The notes beneath the pieces are model-generated. The model was not told the origin of the DNA. It was given only the letters and a program-made list of their open reading frames with translations, and made no database searches. Positions 33,539 through 43,704 of a stretch of DNA of 64,000 bases are shown here, in pieces; within the stretch, counting starts at the first letter, position 1; each line of letters starts with the position of its first letter. The translations under genes and the position numbers were made by a program. The DNA is taken from the NCBI RefSeq assembly GCF_900155545.1, contig NZ_LT732526.1, forward strand, positions 3,744,286-3,808,285, written 5' to 3'. The stretch comes from Clostridium sp. Marseille-P2415. Lineage in GTDB: Bacteria; Bacillota; Clostridia; Lachnospirales; Lachnospiraceae.

Positions 33539-34717
33539 ATGCTTTACGAAGAGAAAACGATAGAAACCATTCCGGTAGGGCCGCTGGGTTTAATTCCGCT
33601 TAAAAGCTGCAGGGATTTAGGGGATAAAGTCAATGATTACCTGGTGGCATGGAGACAGGAACGGGAGAGTGAGCATAAATCTACCATCGCTTTTGCGGGT
33701 TATCAGAGAGAGTCCTATATCATCGGGGGGAATACCCCAAGATTCGGAAGCGGCGAAGCTAAGGGGACTCTGCAGGAATCCGTACGCGGTGATGACCTTT
33801 ATTTCATGGTAGATGTGTGTAATTACAGCCTTACCTATTCCCTGTGCGGAATGACCAATCACATGTCCCCGGATGACCATTTCCAGGATTTGAAGCGCCT
33901 CATCGCAGCGTCTGCAGGAAAAGCCCGCCGCATCAATGTGATCATGCCCTTCTTATATGAGAGCAGACAGCACAAAAGATCAAGCAGAGAGTCTTTAGAC
34001 TGTGCCCTGGCCCTGCAGGAACTGGTGAATATGGGGGTTGAGAACATCATTACGTTTGATGCTCATGACCCGAGAGTGCAGAATGCCATTCCGTTAAAGG
34101 GATTTGAGACCGTTCAGCCTATTTACCAGTTTATCAAGTACTTATTAAAGGAAGAAAAGGAACTGGATATTGACAGCGAAAATATGATGGTCGTCAGTCC
34201 GGATGAAGGCGGTATGGGACGTGCTGTGTTTTTTGCAAATGTTCTGGGCCTTGATATGGGTATGTTCTACAAGCGCCGTGATTATACCCAGATCGTCAAC
34301 GGACGTAACCCGATCGTTGCCCATGAATTCCTGGGGAGCAGCGTAGAAGGAAAGGATGTGATCATTGTTGATGACATGATCTCATCCGGCGAGAGCATGC
34401 TGGATGTTGCGAAAGAACTGAAAAGAAGAAAAGCCAGGAAGGTATTCGTATGTGCAACATTTGGTCTTTTTACCAACGGCCTTGCAAAGTTCGATGAATA
34501 TTATGAGAATGGCTTTATCGATCGGATTCTCACTACCAACCTGGTATATCAGACCCCGGATCTTCTCTCCAGGCCATATTACATTAATGTTGATATGAGT
34601 AAATACATCGCGTTGATCGTGGATAATCTGAACCATGATGCATCCTTAAGCGGCCTGTTGAATCCGACTACCAGGATTAACCGGCTTCTGGAGCGTTACC
34701 GAGCAGGAGACAGGTAA
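33539..34717 (+). CDS. prs: Ribose-phosphate pyrophosphokinase (long clostridial type)
   Basis: A 392-residue PRPP synthase. 'ITFDAHDPRVQNA' is the flag/metal region and 'VIIVDDMISSGESMLDVA' the PRPP-binding loop. It makes PRPP from ribose 5-phosphate and ATP for nucleotide, His and Trp synthesis. It is about 75 residues longer than the common 315-residue form and has an N-terminal extension and a different start of the flexible loop, a form I recognise from Lachnospiraceae. Most such genomes have a second, standard prs; that is not visible here. Confidence 0.88.
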   Translation: MLYEEKTIETIPVGPLGLIPLKSCRDLGDKVNDYLVAWRQERESEHKSTIAFAGYQRESYIIGGNTPRFGSGEAKGTLQESVRGDDLYFMVDVCNYSLTYSLCGMTNHMSPDDHFQDLKRLIAASAGKARRINVIMPFLYESRQHKRSSRESLDCALALQELVNMGVENIITFDAHDPRVQNAIPLKGFETVQPIYQFIKYLLKEEKELDIDSENMMVVSPDEGGMGRAVFFANVLGLDMGMFYKRRDYTQIVNGRNPIVAHEFLGSSVEGKDVIIVDDMISSGESMLDVAKELKRRKARKVFVCATFGLFTNGLAKFDEYYENGFIDRILTTNLVYQTPDLLSRPYYINVDMSKYIALIVDNLNHDASLSGLLNPTTRINRLLERYRAGDR

Positions 34718-34729
34718 ATTGGGGGCTAT

Positions 34730-36037
34730 ATGGAAAAATTATCAACACAAAAACTCGTTTTAGCAGGTCTTACACTTTTCTCCATGTTTTTTGGGGCGGG
34801 AAATCTTATCTTTCCGCCCTTTTTAGGTGCATCGGCAGGGACCAATACCTGGACCGCCATGGCCGGTTTTGCGGTGACGGCAATTGGATTTCCGGTCCTT
34901 GGAGTCATTGCCGTGGCTCAGTCCGGCGGCCTTGATAAGCTTGCAGGCCATGTCCACTCTAAATTTGCGTTTATCTTTACACTGCTTATCTATTTGTCCA
35001 TCGGACCGTGCCTTGCGATCCCGAGAACCGCCAGCACATCGTTTGAGATGGCTGTGGTTCCGTTTTTAAGGGAGGAAAGCTCCGGTGTGCTGACTCAGTT
35101 TCTATATTCCGCCGTGTTTTTTACCATCGCTTTTGTGGTGGCATTAAAGCCGGATAAACTGACAGACCGGTTAGGGAAGGTTCTGACTCCCTGCCTTCTG
35201 ACGCTGATCGTGGTGATATTTGCAGGCTGCATGATTCATCCCCCGGGTTCCTATGGGGTACCGGCGAAAGCCTATGAGTCCAATCCTTTCACAGAAGGGT
35301 TTCTTGAGGGGTATATGACCATGGATACCATTGCTGCCCTGAATTTCGGGATCATCATATCTCTGAATATCAGGACCATGGGGATCAGTAAGGAATCCGG
35401 CCTGGTCCGGGAGACCATCAAAGCAGGACTTATTGCGGGAGGCCTTCTCCTTGGGGTGTACAGCGCTCTGGCTCATGTAGGAGCCATCACAGGAGGAGCA
35501 TTTGGACTTGCGGAAAACGGAGCCCGGACATTAAATCAGACAGTGCGTTTTTTATACGGTAATGCAGGGCTTGTAATGCTGGCTGCCATATTCTTTATTG
35601 CCTGTTTAAATACCTGCATTGGCTTGATCAGCTGCTGCAGCAAATATTTCTGTACTATTGTTCCGAAAATCGGATACCGAACCTGGGCTTTTATTTTTGC
35701 ATTGGTCAGCCTGATCATTTCCAATATTGGCCTTAACAGGATACTGGAGGTTTCCGTACCGGTGTTAAATGCCATCTATCCGGTGGCTATTGTTCTGATT
35801 CTCCTTTCTTTTGGATTCCGGGACGGCAGGAAGTGGAAGGCAGTTTATGTCTGTTCCATTGCTTTCACCGGGATCACCAGTGTGCTGCTGTCCTTAGAAC
35901 AGGCAGGCCTTGGATTTTTAAATGCCGGACTTTCCCTGCTCCCCCTTTATGAAGTGGAGCTTGGCTGGATCGGACCGGCTTTATTGGGAATTCTGGCCGG
36001 TGTTACAGCAGGTATCGCTCGAAATAAGAGTACATAA
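34730..36037 (+). CDS. brnQ: Branched-chain amino acid carrier BrnQ
   Basis: A 435-residue secondary transporter with about twelve membrane helices. The family signature is 'MFFGAGNLIFPPFLG' near the N-terminus, with 'SIGPCLAIPRTASTSFEM' in the third helix region. It imports leucine, isoleucine or valine with Na+ or H+. It starts 12 bases after prs and probably shares its transcript; a strong terminator ends both. Confidence 0.93.
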   Translation: MEKLSTQKLVLAGLTLFSMFFGAGNLIFPPFLGASAGTNTWTAMAGFAVTAIGFPVLGVIAVAQSGGLDKLAGHVHSKFAFIFTLLIYLSIGPCLAIPRTASTSFEMAVVPFLREESSGVLTQFLYSAVFFTIAFVVALKPDKLTDRLGKVLTPCLLTLIVVIFAGCMIHPPGSYGVPAKAYESNPFTEGFLEGYMTMDTIAALNFGIIISLNIRTMGISKESGLVRETIKAGLIAGGLLLGVYSALAHVGAITGGAFGLAENGARTLNQTVRFLYGNAGLVMLAAIFFIACLNTCIGLISCCSKYFCTIVPKIGYRTWAFIFALVSLIISNIGLNRILEVSVPVLNAIYPVAIVLILLSFGFRDGRKWKAVYVCSIAFTGITSVLLSLEQAGLGFLNAGLSLLPLYEVELGWIGPALLGILAGVTAGIARNKST

Positions 36038-36040
36038 AAG

Positions 36041-36090
36041 TAAGACTGTAATACGGCCGTGAGAATATCCGTATTACAGTCTTATTTTTA
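36041..36090. terminator. Strong bidirectional terminator after brnQ
   Basis: TAAGACTGTAATACGG (36041-36056) pairs perfectly over 16 bp with CCGTATTACAGTCTTA (36069-36084), followed by TTTTTAT. It lies between brnQ (+) and the yhaN-like gene (-), and the A-run on the left gives weak activity in the other direction. Confidence 0.88.
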
Positions 36091-36109
36091 TAGAATGTGC
36101 TATCCATGA

Positions 36110-37972
36110 TTATATTTCCACTAAATGATAAGGAATCAGGTTGGCGGTCAGCATCTGCGCTTCCCTCTGATGGCAGGTGAAAATAATGACCTGGTCCGAA
36201 TAGGCGCCCACCAGCCACTTTAAGGCGGTACGAAGCCTGTCATCATCATATAATACAAAGCTGTCGTCAAATATGAATGGCATCCGTTCCGTGCCTTCCT
36301 GGATTAAAGTAGCAGCTGCCAGCCGGAGCGCTAAATATACCTGGTCCATAGTTCCGCTGCTGACCTGCTCTAAGGGGACCAGCTTGGTTTTCGTATTTAA
36401 AAAGACATTGAGGTTTTCATCCACGCTCATGCTGGTATAAATTCCTCCTGTAATTCCGGCGATGAGGTCAGAGGCCGTCTTATTTAAATATAAGCCAAAG
36501 GAATCCCGGATGGAGGATGAGAGGCTGGTCATGGTTTCCAAAGCAAGGTCAATGGCTGATATCTCTTCCCGGATGCGGTCATTCTCCGCCAGAATGTGCT
36601 TAAGCCCTTCTGCCTGTGTTTTGCAGTTTGACAGATGTTCCAGCTTTTTCTCCAGTTCCCACTGGCTTTTCTGCTGTTTTTCAATGGATTCTCCGCAGCC
36701 TTCCTGCTTTTTCTGAAGCTCTTCGATCTCAGCCGCCTTCTGTGCAATGGCAGCTTCAGACCTGGTGACAGCAGAGCATAAACGGGTAAATTCCGCCATT
36801 CTGGTCTGGAAAGCCTGGATAGCCTTTGTGGAAATATCTGTGTTACCTAAATGCCTGGAGAGAATTTCCTGCAGGATCTTGGCACTCATTTCCATATCCT
36901 TCTGGCTGTGTCTCAGGCGCAAAAAGAGGATCAGACCGATCAGGTAGAAAATAATGGCGGCACCGATGAAAACGCCAAGTAAAAGGATCAGATCCAGTCC
37001 ATAGTAAGCGGTAAAATAGTTGGATTCCCCCAGGTAGTAAAGCACTCCGGTGCTGCATAAAAGCACAGTAGCAATGATCAGGGAAAGAACGGAGCATATT
37101 TTCCGCGGCTTTTTCCCGCAGGCAGTCCTGGCTTCCGTGTATTCGTCAAACGTCTCCTGAGCCTTCCCGGAATAGACGTTTATGGACTCCTGATCGGAAA
37201 ACTGGTTGCTGCTTAATACCTGCCTGCCCCTTGCGGCCTTTTGAAGAAGTTCCTCTTTTTCTTTTTGGAGTTCCTCCAAAGTATTTTTAACCTCTGAGCG
37301 CAGCTTCTGGTATGCCTGTATCTGATTTTCGTATTCCGGGGATGCGATATCCTTTTCCGTATTGCGGATCTCACTTAATAAAGAAGTATAAGTACGGGCG
37401 GCTTCCGGAACCATTTGGGATTCCAGTTCCTTTCTCTGGGATTTTAAAAAGGCCGCGGCCTTTGTGATATTAAGTGCCAGGTTCCCTGTTGTATTTAGGT
37501 TGGCTATGTAATTTTTTAATTCGGAAACCATGCCTTCATCGGTAGCACTTTTCAGCTGTCCGATGCTGACCGTATTGATATAGGCGGCTTCGCTTAAGCC
37601 GCATAATAAGTCATCCAGAAATGCCTTGGTAGGCTCCACTTCCCGTCCGGCGGTCTCATCTACGATCTTAAATTCCTTTTTATTCTTATGGAAGGTACGT
37701 TCGATCCGGTAGATGTGATCCTTATGCTCCAGGCGTACCTGACCTTCGTAGGTACCGCTGTTTTCCCAGGGTTCATATTTGGTATAAAGATCATTCCTTG
37801 AGGCCCGTCCCCGCTGGCGTTCTATGCCGAAAAGCATGCCCCGGATGAAGGTGTGGATGGTGGATTTTCCGGCCTCATTCTTGCCATATACAATGTTAAG
37901 CCCATCCCGGAAGGATAGATTTCTGTCATGGAATTTTCCGAAGCCGTTGATATAAATATCCAGTATTTTCAT
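36110..37972 (-). CDS. SbcC/YhaN-like SMC-type ATPase
   Basis: A 620-residue ATPase. It starts 'MKILDIYINGFGKFHDRN' with Walker A 'YGKNEAGKST', a long coiled coil (about 180-480) interrupted by two hydrophobic segments near 290-350, and a C-terminal half with the ABC signature region 'EQVSSGTMDQVYLALRLA' and Walker B 'PFIFDDSF'. It pairs with the SbcD-like nuclease upstream (4-base gap) as in yhaO-yhaN. Such pairs process DNA ends. The two membrane-helix-like segments inside the coiled coil match YhaN rather than SbcC. Confidence 0.83.
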   Translation of the reverse strand: MKILDIYINGFGKFHDRNLSFRDGLNIVYGKNEAGKSTIHTFIRGMLFGIERQRGRASRNDLYTKYEPWENSGTYEGQVRLEHKDHIYRIERTFHKNKKEFKIVDETAGREVEPTKAFLDDLLCGLSEAAYINTVSIGQLKSATDEGMVSELKNYIANLNTTGNLALNITKAAAFLKSQRKELESQMVPEAARTYTSLLSEIRNTEKDIASPEYENQIQAYQKLRSEVKNTLEELQKEKEELLQKAARGRQVLSSNQFSDQESINVYSGKAQETFDEYTEARTACGKKPRKICSVLSLIIATVLLCSTGVLYYLGESNYFTAYYGLDLILLLGVFIGAAIIFYLIGLILFLRLRHSQKDMEMSAKILQEILSRHLGNTDISTKAIQAFQTRMAEFTRLCSAVTRSEAAIAQKAAEIEELQKKQEGCGESIEKQQKSQWELEKKLEHLSNCKTQAEGLKHILAENDRIREEISAIDLALETMTSLSSSIRDSFGLYLNKTASDLIAGITGGIYTSMSVDENLNVFLNTKTKLVPLEQVSSGTMDQVYLALRLAAATLIQEGTERMPFIFDDSFVLYDDDRLRTALKWLVGAYSDQVIIFTCHQREAQMLTANLIPYHLVEI

Positions 37973-37976
37973 TGGG

Positions 37977-39047
37977 TCAGCTCCTTTCGTCCGTTGTACG
38001 AAGCAATGCGTTGATGCCGTAGTAGAGGGCCTTTTTCTCCACAGGGCTCATCTCCGGTTTCTGAAGGGCCTGGATAAAAAATCCGATCATATCACTGGGG
38101 TGTTCGGCGAACAATGCCGGGAAGTCATATTGCGGTTCGGATTCATCGATGATCTCCATGATCTTAAACCGGGTGGAAAGCATTTCCAGATCAAAGGAAA
38201 TCTCCGGGTCTCTCATGCCGCGGATGCGGAACCGGAATATGTTTTCCGGTCCCCGGTTCTGGATTTCCTGAGTGATTTTCATGGCCAGTTCGGTATTGGT
38301 AGTGGCAGTGGTCACATTGACAGCCAGGGAGATGTACTGAAGCCTTGCTAACGGGATGAACTTTAAGGAGGCCACCATACGGGTCACTTCATTGATCTCC
38401 CCGGCCATCATGCCGTGCGGCCCTGATTCCGTCTTGTCCAAAGGCTCCAGGGAACCGGCAAATGCCATGCGGTTTTCCAAAAGGATCTCCGGCCGGTGGA
38501 TGTGTCCCATGGCAATATAGGAAAAATCCAGATTGGCCATGGCACCCTTGTCAAAGGGAATGTGGTTGGCGTCGCCGCCATGGCCTAAGAGGATATGGAT
38601 GCGTCCGTTATTAGGCACCTTTAAATGGTCAAGGCGGTTTTCCGGGATCTCAGATGAATGATAGCTGAAACCATAAACTTCCGTATTGATATCCTTAAAG
38701 TAAACACTCTCCAGCTCCTCCCCCATCAGGTAAGACACGTTGGACGCCCAGTTGAAGCTTAAAAGGGCGGAGTTGTTCCGGATGCGGTCATGGTTGCCGG
38801 CGATCATGACCACATGAACGTCCGGAATGGTGGAAAACAGATAGTTTACTTCTTTTAAATCCCTTGCAAGAGGCTGCCGGTGAAATAAGTCACCGGATAT
38901 AAAAAGGCAGTCGGCTTCCAGCACTTTTGCCTGATTTACCGCCTTTGCAAAGGTGTCTTTGATATCCTGGCACCGCTCCTTGCTCCACGGCTTGTCGCTG
39001 TCCGGGCTCATGCCCCAGTGAACATCTGAAATATGTATGAATTTCAT
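37977..39047 (-). CDS. YhaO/SbcD-like metallophosphoesterase (DNA repair exonuclease)
   Basis: A 356-residue nuclease of the Mre11/SbcD type. Metal-binding motifs are in order: 'HISDVHWG', 'ISGDLFH', 'AGNHDR', 'LLGHGG' and 'AMGHIHRP'. The C-terminal capping domain is present. I chose the ATG at 39047 ('MKFIHISDVHWG') with GAGGT upstream; a longer in-frame start at 39170 runs back into non-conserved sequence. It forms an operon with the SMC-like ATPase downstream and probably acts in double-strand break or stalled fork processing. Confidence 0.87.
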   Translation of the reverse strand: MKFIHISDVHWGMSPDSDKPWSKERCQDIKDTFAKAVNQAKVLEADCLFISGDLFHRQPLARDLKEVNYLFSTIPDVHVVMIAGNHDRIRNNSALLSFNWASNVSYLMGEELESVYFKDINTEVYGFSYHSSEIPENRLDHLKVPNNGRIHILLGHGGDANHIPFDKGAMANLDFSYIAMGHIHRPEILLENRMAFAGSLEPLDKTESGPHGMMAGEINEVTRMVASLKFIPLARLQYISLAVNVTTATTNTELAMKITQEIQNRGPENIFRFRIRGMRDPEISFDLEMLSTRFKIMEIIDESEPQYDFPALFAEHPSDMIGFFIQALQKPEMSPVEKKALYYGINALLRTTDERS

Positions 39048-39126
39048 TATCATTACCTCGCTGGTCCTCTGTATATACATACCACAAATTCCCTGCCGGT
39101 CAGGGAAGGGAATTTGCGGCACAGGT

Positions 39127-40518
39127 TTAAAGTTCGCAGTTGCCCGCAGTTCTCGGGAACGGGACCACATCGCGGATATTGGCCATTCCGGTTAAATACA
39201 TCACGCAGCGCTCAAACCCTAAGCCAAAGCCTGCATGGCGGGTGGAACCGTATTTTCTCAAGTCAAGGTAGAACTCGTAATCCTCTTTCTTAAGGCCAAG
39301 CTCATCCATACGTGCGGTCAGCTTGCCGTAATCGTCCTCTCTCTGACTTCCGCCGATGATCTCACCGATTCCGGGAACCAGGCAGTCCACAGCGGCCACA
39401 GTTTTGTTATCCGGGTTCATCTTCATGTAAAAGGCTTTGATCTCCTTCGGATAATCCGTTACGAATACAGGCTTTTTATAAAGCTGCTCAGTTAAATAGC
39501 GTTCATGCTCGGTCTGTAAGTCACAGCCCCAGAACACTTTATAGTCAAATTCATCGTTGTGCTTTTCCAAAAGCTCTATGGCATCGGTATACGTCACATG
39601 AGCGAATTCAGAATTTAAAACATGGTTCAGACGGTTTAATAATTCCTTATCCACAAACTGGTTGAAGAAATTCATCTCTTCCGGCGCATGCTCCAGGACG
39701 AACCGGATGACATATTTCAACATGGATTCTGCCAGCTCCATATCGTCATTTAAATCCGCAAAGGCCATCTCCGGCTCAATCATCCAGAATTCCGCCGCAT
39801 GGCGTGTGGTGTTGGAATTCTCGGCACGGAATGTAGGTCCGAAGGTATAAACATTGCGGAATGCCATGGCATAAGTCTCTGCATTCAGCTGGCCGCTTAC
39901 GGTTAAGTTGGTAGGCTTTCCAAAGAAATCCTGACTAAAATCGACGGCACCTTCCCCGGTCTTCGGAACGTTTGTCAGATCCAGTGTGGTGACCTGGAAC
40001 ATCTCACCGGCCCCTTCGCAGTCGCTTCCGGTGATGAGCGGGGTGTGTACATAAACGAAATCCCTCTCCTGGAAGAACTGGTGGATGGCATAGGCGATCA
40101 GGGAGCGGACACGGAAAACTGCCTGGAATGTATTAGTTCTGGGACGCAGGTGGGAAATGGTCCTTAAATACTCAAAGGAATGACGCTTTTTCTGAAGAGG
40201 ATAATCCGGTGTAGAGGTACCCTCTACTAAGATTTCCGTTGCCTGGATCTCAAATGGCTGTTTTGCCTCCGGTGTGGCAACCAGGGTTCCGGTAACAATG
40301 ACTGAGGTGCCTACATTCAGCCTGGATATTTCGGAGAAATTCTCCATGGTATCATGATAGACGGCCTGAAGTGTTTCAAAATAGGTTCCATCGTTTAAAA
40401 CAATGAATCCAAAGGCTTTGGAGTCCCTTAAGCTTCTCACCCAGCCCCCGACCGTAATCTGGGTGTTAAGAAACGATTCTTTGTTTTTATATATTTGTCT
40501 TACTGTTATTAAGTCCAT
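39127..40518 (-). CDS. asnS: Asparaginyl-tRNA synthetase
   Basis: A 463-residue class IIb synthetase. An N-terminal OB-fold ('[16 protein letters not shown]') binds the anticodon. The catalytic core has motif 2 '[21 protein letters not shown]', read in parts, and motif 3 '[15 protein letters not shown]'. The '[17 protein letters not shown]' segment is typical of AsnS rather than AspS. It charges tRNA-Asn in the cytoplasm. No T-box leader could be recognised upstream. It is divergent from glgC. Confidence 0.95.
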   Translation of the reverse strand: MDLITVRQIYKNKESFLNTQITVGGWVRSLRDSKAFGFIVLNDGTYFETLQAVYHDTMENFSEISRLNVGTSVIVTGTLVATPEAKQPFEIQATEILVEGTSTPDYPLQKKRHSFEYLRTISHLRPRTNTFQAVFRVRSLIAYAIHQFFQERDFVYVHTPLITGSDCEGAGEMFQVTTLDLTNVPKTGEGAVDFSQDFFGKPTNLTVSGQLNAETYAMAFRNVYTFGPTFRAENSNTTRHAAEFWMIEPEMAFADLNDDMELAESMLKYVIRFVLEHAPEEMNFFNQFVDKELLNRLNHVLNSEFAHVTYTDAIELLEKHNDEFDYKVFWGCDLQTEHERYLTEQLYKKPVFVTDYPKEIKAFYMKMNPDNKTVAAVDCLVPGIGEIIGGSQREDDYGKLTARMDELGLKKEDYEFYLDLRKYGSTRHAGFGLGFERCVMYLTGMANIRDVVPFPRTAGNCEL

Positions 40519-40697
40519 AATGGCTTCTCCTTCTATATGTTCGCATACTTATTAAGATTATACTGTATTTCCAGTTTCGATTCAAGGGGGATAGTGGGTA
40601 AAAACGTCGGATATGGAATAAAATGTAAAAGATAGGGAAAAAGCATGAAAAATGTCGGAAAATGCACAAAAAATCATTGTAATAATTTAAAAATTTG

Positions 40698-40726
40698 TTC
40701 ACTATTCTATAAATGTGTGTTATAAT
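40698..40726 (+). promoter_or_regulatory. glgCD promoter with extended -10
   Basis: TATAAT at 40721-40726 with a TG two bases upstream (TGTTATAAT) and TTCACT at 40698-40703, 17 bases away. The gene starts 38 bases after the -10. The extended -10 makes up for the poor -35. Confidence 0.5.
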
Positions 40727-40764
40727 GCTAGTACAATAAAATTACAACAGCAAGAGGTGATAAC

Positions 40765-42039
40765 GTGATTAAGAAAGAAATGATTGCCATGCTTTTGGCA
40801 GGCGGCCAGGGAAGCCGTTTAGGCGTGCTGACGCAAAAGGTGGCCAAACCAGCAGTATCATTTGGCGGCAAATACCGGATCATAGATTTCCCGCTTAGCA
40901 ACTGCATCAATTCAGGAGTGGATACAGTAGGAGTTTTGACCCAGTATCAGCCATTACGTTTGAACACCCATATCGGGATCGGCATCCCGTGGGATCTGGA
41001 CCGCAATGTTGGTGGCGTTACGATCCTTCCGCCTTATGAGAGGAGCAAGGGCAGTGACTGGTATACCGGAACGGCAAATGCCATTTATCAGAACCTCGAG
41101 TACATGGAGACTTACAATCCGGACTATGTCTTAATATTGTCGGGCGACCATATTTATAAGATGGATTATGAGGTTATGCTGGAATATCATAAGGCGAATA
41201 ATGCTGATATCACCATTGCTGCCATGCCGGTGCCGATCGAGGAAGCCAGCCGGTTCGGGATTCTCATTACCGATGAGAATAACCGGATTACGGAATTTGA
41301 GGAGAAACCGGCGAACCCCAGAAGCAACCTGGCTTCTATGGGGATTTACATATTCAGCTGGAAGGTATTAAAAGAAGCACTTATAAAGATGTCGGAAGTT
41401 CCGGGATGTGACTTTGGCAAACACATCATTCCGCATTGCTTCGAATCCGGAAACCGGGTGTTCGCCTATGAATACAATGGCTACTGGAAGGATGTAGGTA
41501 CTCTGGGATCTTACTGGGAAGCCAATATGGAATTGATTGATATCATTCCTGAATTTAATCTTTACGAGGAATACTGGAAAATTTATACCAAGAGCGACAT
41601 CATTCCGCCCCAGTACGTGGCGGAGGATGCGGTCATAGACAGAAGCATCATCGGAGAAGGATCGGAAATCTATGGGGAAGTCCATAATTCCGTCATCGGT
41701 GCGGGCGTTGTCATAAAGAAAGGTGCTGTGGTCCGGGATTCCATTGTCATGAGGGAATGCATCATAGGGGAGAACGCTAAGATCCATAAAGCCATTATTG
41801 CTGAGAATGTAAGGATCGGTGCCAGTGCCGAGCTTGGGATCGGGGATTTTGTTCCGAGCAAATATGATCCCAAGGTGTATCAGTTTGATCTGGTAACGGT
41901 TGGTGAGAATTCAAACATTCCGGAGAATGTGAAGGTGGGTAAGAATACGGCAATTGTCGGGGAGACAATATTAGAGGATTATGCGGACGGAGAACTGGCC
42001 GGCGGAGACTACATCATAAAGGCAGGTGGCATGCGATGA
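40765..42039 (+). CDS. glgC: Glucose-1-phosphate adenylyltransferase, catalytic subunit
   Basis: A 424-residue ADP-glucose pyrophosphorylase. '[16 protein letters not shown]' is the nucleotide loop; '[12 protein letters not shown]', '[12 protein letters not shown]' and 'FEEKP' are catalytic and sugar-binding motifs; a left-handed beta-helix of hexapeptide repeats forms the C-terminus. It makes ADP-glucose from glucose 1-phosphate and ATP for glycogen. It overlaps glgD by 4 bases (ATGA) and forms a mixed tetramer with it in clostridia. Confidence 0.95.
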   Translation: MIKKEMIAMLLAGGQGSRLGVLTQKVAKPAVSFGGKYRIIDFPLSNCINSGVDTVGVLTQYQPLRLNTHIGIGIPWDLDRNVGGVTILPPYERSKGSDWYTGTANAIYQNLEYMETYNPDYVLILSGDHIYKMDYEVMLEYHKANNADITIAAMPVPIEEASRFGILITDENNRITEFEEKPANPRSNLASMGIYIFSWKVLKEALIKMSEVPGCDFGKHIIPHCFESGNRVFAYEYNGYWKDVGTLGSYWEANMELIDIIPEFNLYEEYWKIYTKSDIIPPQYVAEDAVIDRSIIGEGSEIYGEVHNSVIGAGVVIKKGAVVRDSIVMRECIIGENAKIHKAIIAENVRIGASAELGIGDFVPSKYDPKVYQFDLVTVGENSNIPENVKVGKNTAIVGETILEDYADGELAGGDYIIKAGGMR

Positions 42040-43157
42040 GAGCGATAGGGATTGTATTAGCAGGCGGAAACAGTAAGAGAATGCGGGATCTATCCAATAA
42101 AAGGGCGATCGCAGCCATGCCGATTGCAGGCAGCTACCGCAGCATTGATTTTGCCCTCAGCAATATGACGAATTCCCATATTCAGAACGTGGCGGTTCTG
42201 ACCCAGTATAATTCCAGGTCTCTTCATCTGCATTTGAGTTCTTCCAAATGGTGGGATTTCGGAAGAAAGCAGGGAGGATTATTCGTATTTACCCCAACCA
42301 TTACTGCGGATAGCAGTGACTGGTACCGGGGAACCGCGGATGCGCTTTATCAGAATCTGACATTTTTAAAGAACAGCCATGAACCCTATGTGGTCATTGC
42401 GGCAGGCGACGGCATCTATAAGCTGGATTATGGAAAGGTTCTGGAATATCACATTGAAAGAAAGGCGGATATCACCGTTGTGTGTACGGAGCTTCCAAAG
42501 GGAGAGGATGTCACCCGCTTCGGACTTGTTAAGTCCAATGAAGACGGAAGGATAACGGATTTTGAAGAAAAACCCATGGTAGCTTCTTCAAACACGGTTT
42601 CCTGCGGGATCTATGTGATACGGAGGCGGCAGCTGATCGAACTGATCGAGCGCTGCGCCATGGAGGACCGTTATGATTTTGTAAGCGACATTCTGGTGCG
42701 CTACCGGAATTTAAAGAGAATTTATGCTTATAAGATGAACACTTACTGGAGGAATATCGCTTCTGTGGAATCTTACTATAAGACCAATATGGATTTCTTA
42801 AAACCGGAAGTAAGGGATTATTTTTTCCGCCAGTATCCGGATGTTTATTCCAAAATAGATGATTTGCCTCCGGCCAAGTACAATCCGGGCGCGGTGGTGA
42901 AGAACAGCCTGATATCCAGCGGCAGCATTGTCAATGGAGTGGTAGAGAATTCGGTTCTCTTTAAGAAGGCCTATATCGGCAACAACTGTGTTATAAAGAA
43001 TTCCATCATCTTAAATGATGTATATATAGGTGATAATACGGTCATTGAAAATTGTATTGTGGAAAGCCGGGATACCATCCGGGCGAATACCACCTATATT
43101 GGAACACCGGACAATATAAAAGTTGTCCTGGAAAAAAACGAAAGATACACATTATAA
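42036..43157 (+). CDS. glgD: Glucose-1-phosphate adenylyltransferase, GlgD regulatory subunit
   Basis: A 373-residue GlgC paralogue of the GlgD type. '[20 protein letters not shown]' replaces the catalytic loop of GlgC, and '[10 protein letters not shown]' replaces '[10 protein letters not shown]', with the catalytic Asp context altered as expected for a regulatory subunit. The beta-helix is kept. Translation is coupled to glgC by an ATGA overlap. Confidence 0.93.
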   Translation: MRAIGIVLAGGNSKRMRDLSNKRAIAAMPIAGSYRSIDFALSNMTNSHIQNVAVLTQYNSRSLHLHLSSSKWWDFGRKQGGLFVFTPTITADSSDWYRGTADALYQNLTFLKNSHEPYVVIAAGDGIYKLDYGKVLEYHIERKADITVVCTELPKGEDVTRFGLVKSNEDGRITDFEEKPMVASSNTVSCGIYVIRRRQLIELIERCAMEDRYDFVSDILVRYRNLKRIYAYKMNTYWRNIASVESYYKTNMDFLKPEVRDYFFRQYPDVYSKIDDLPPAKYNPGAVVKNSLISSGSIVNGVVENSVLFKKAYIGNNCVIKNSIILNDVYIGDNTVIENCIVESRDTIRANTTYIGTPDNIKVVLEKNERYTL

Positions 43158-43183
43158 AGAAATGTGACGGGAAGGGGTTTAAC

Positions 43184-43468
43184 ATGCAGATTACAGACGT
43201 GAGAGTAAGACGGATCGAAAAAGAAGGAAAGATGAAGGCGATTGTATCCATTACACTGGATAACGAATTCGTGATTCATGACATCAAGGTGATTGAAGGG
43301 GAGAAGGGGCTGTTCATCGCCATGCCAAGCCGCAAGGCAGCTGATGGGGAATACCGGGATATCGCTCATCCCATTAATTCCGGCACGCGTGATATGATCC
43401 AGAAGGTGATTCTGGACAAATATGAGACTACAACGCTGGATATGCCGGATGTGGCAGCATTAGCATAA
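43184..43468 (+). CDS. spoVG: Septation/sporulation regulator SpoVG
   Basis: A 94-residue SpoVG protein starting '[20 protein letters not shown]' and containing the diagnostic 'FIAMPSRK' and 'DIAHPINS'. SpoVG binds nucleic acids and affects cell division and sporulation genes. It begins 26 bases after glgD with GAAGGGG upstream, so it probably shares the glgCD transcript, which is unusual because spoVG is often next to purR or glmU. In-frame codons upstream read into the glgD end and are not used. Confidence 0.95.
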   Translation: MQITDVRVRRIEKEGKMKAIVSITLDNEFVIHDIKVIEGEKGLFIAMPSRKAADGEYRDIAHPINSGTRDMIQKVILDKYETTTLDMPDVAALA

Positions 43469-43478
43469 GGCGAATTTT

Positions 43479-43611
43479 AGGGACTGTCGCAAAATTATTC
43501 ACAAAAAATGCGTCTTGATTGGGCTTTTAAAAGCCGTTTCAAGGCGCATTTCCATGCTGTTAATACGGTTCTTTTGTATAAATTGCTATCTCAGATTTTG
43601 CGACGGCCCCT
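43479..43611. mobile_element. 133-bp MITE-like element with IS1182-type terminal inverted repeats
   Basis: The ends AGGGACTGTCGCAAAAT (43479-43495) and, reversed, AGGGGCCGTCGCAAAAT (43595-43611) match at 15 of 17 positions and resemble IS1182-family termini. Inside, AAATGCGTCTTGA (43506-43518) pairs with TCAAGGCGCATTT (43539-43551) around GGCTTTTAAAAGCC. There is no coding frame. The strong fold may also stop transcription after spoVG. It was probably mobilised by a transposase elsewhere in the genome. Confidence 0.7.
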
Positions 43612-43704
43612 TTGTATGCAAAACTCTTTGCAATACAGGATTTACACCGGGCTCTTTTTCGGGTTATAATAAAAATTAATAATTTTGGAAAGGTAGATGA
43701 AAAC

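Noticed and set aside
40519-40700. T-box leader for asnS
   Set aside because: No TGGNACCGCG-type T-box sequence and no specifier stem are visible.
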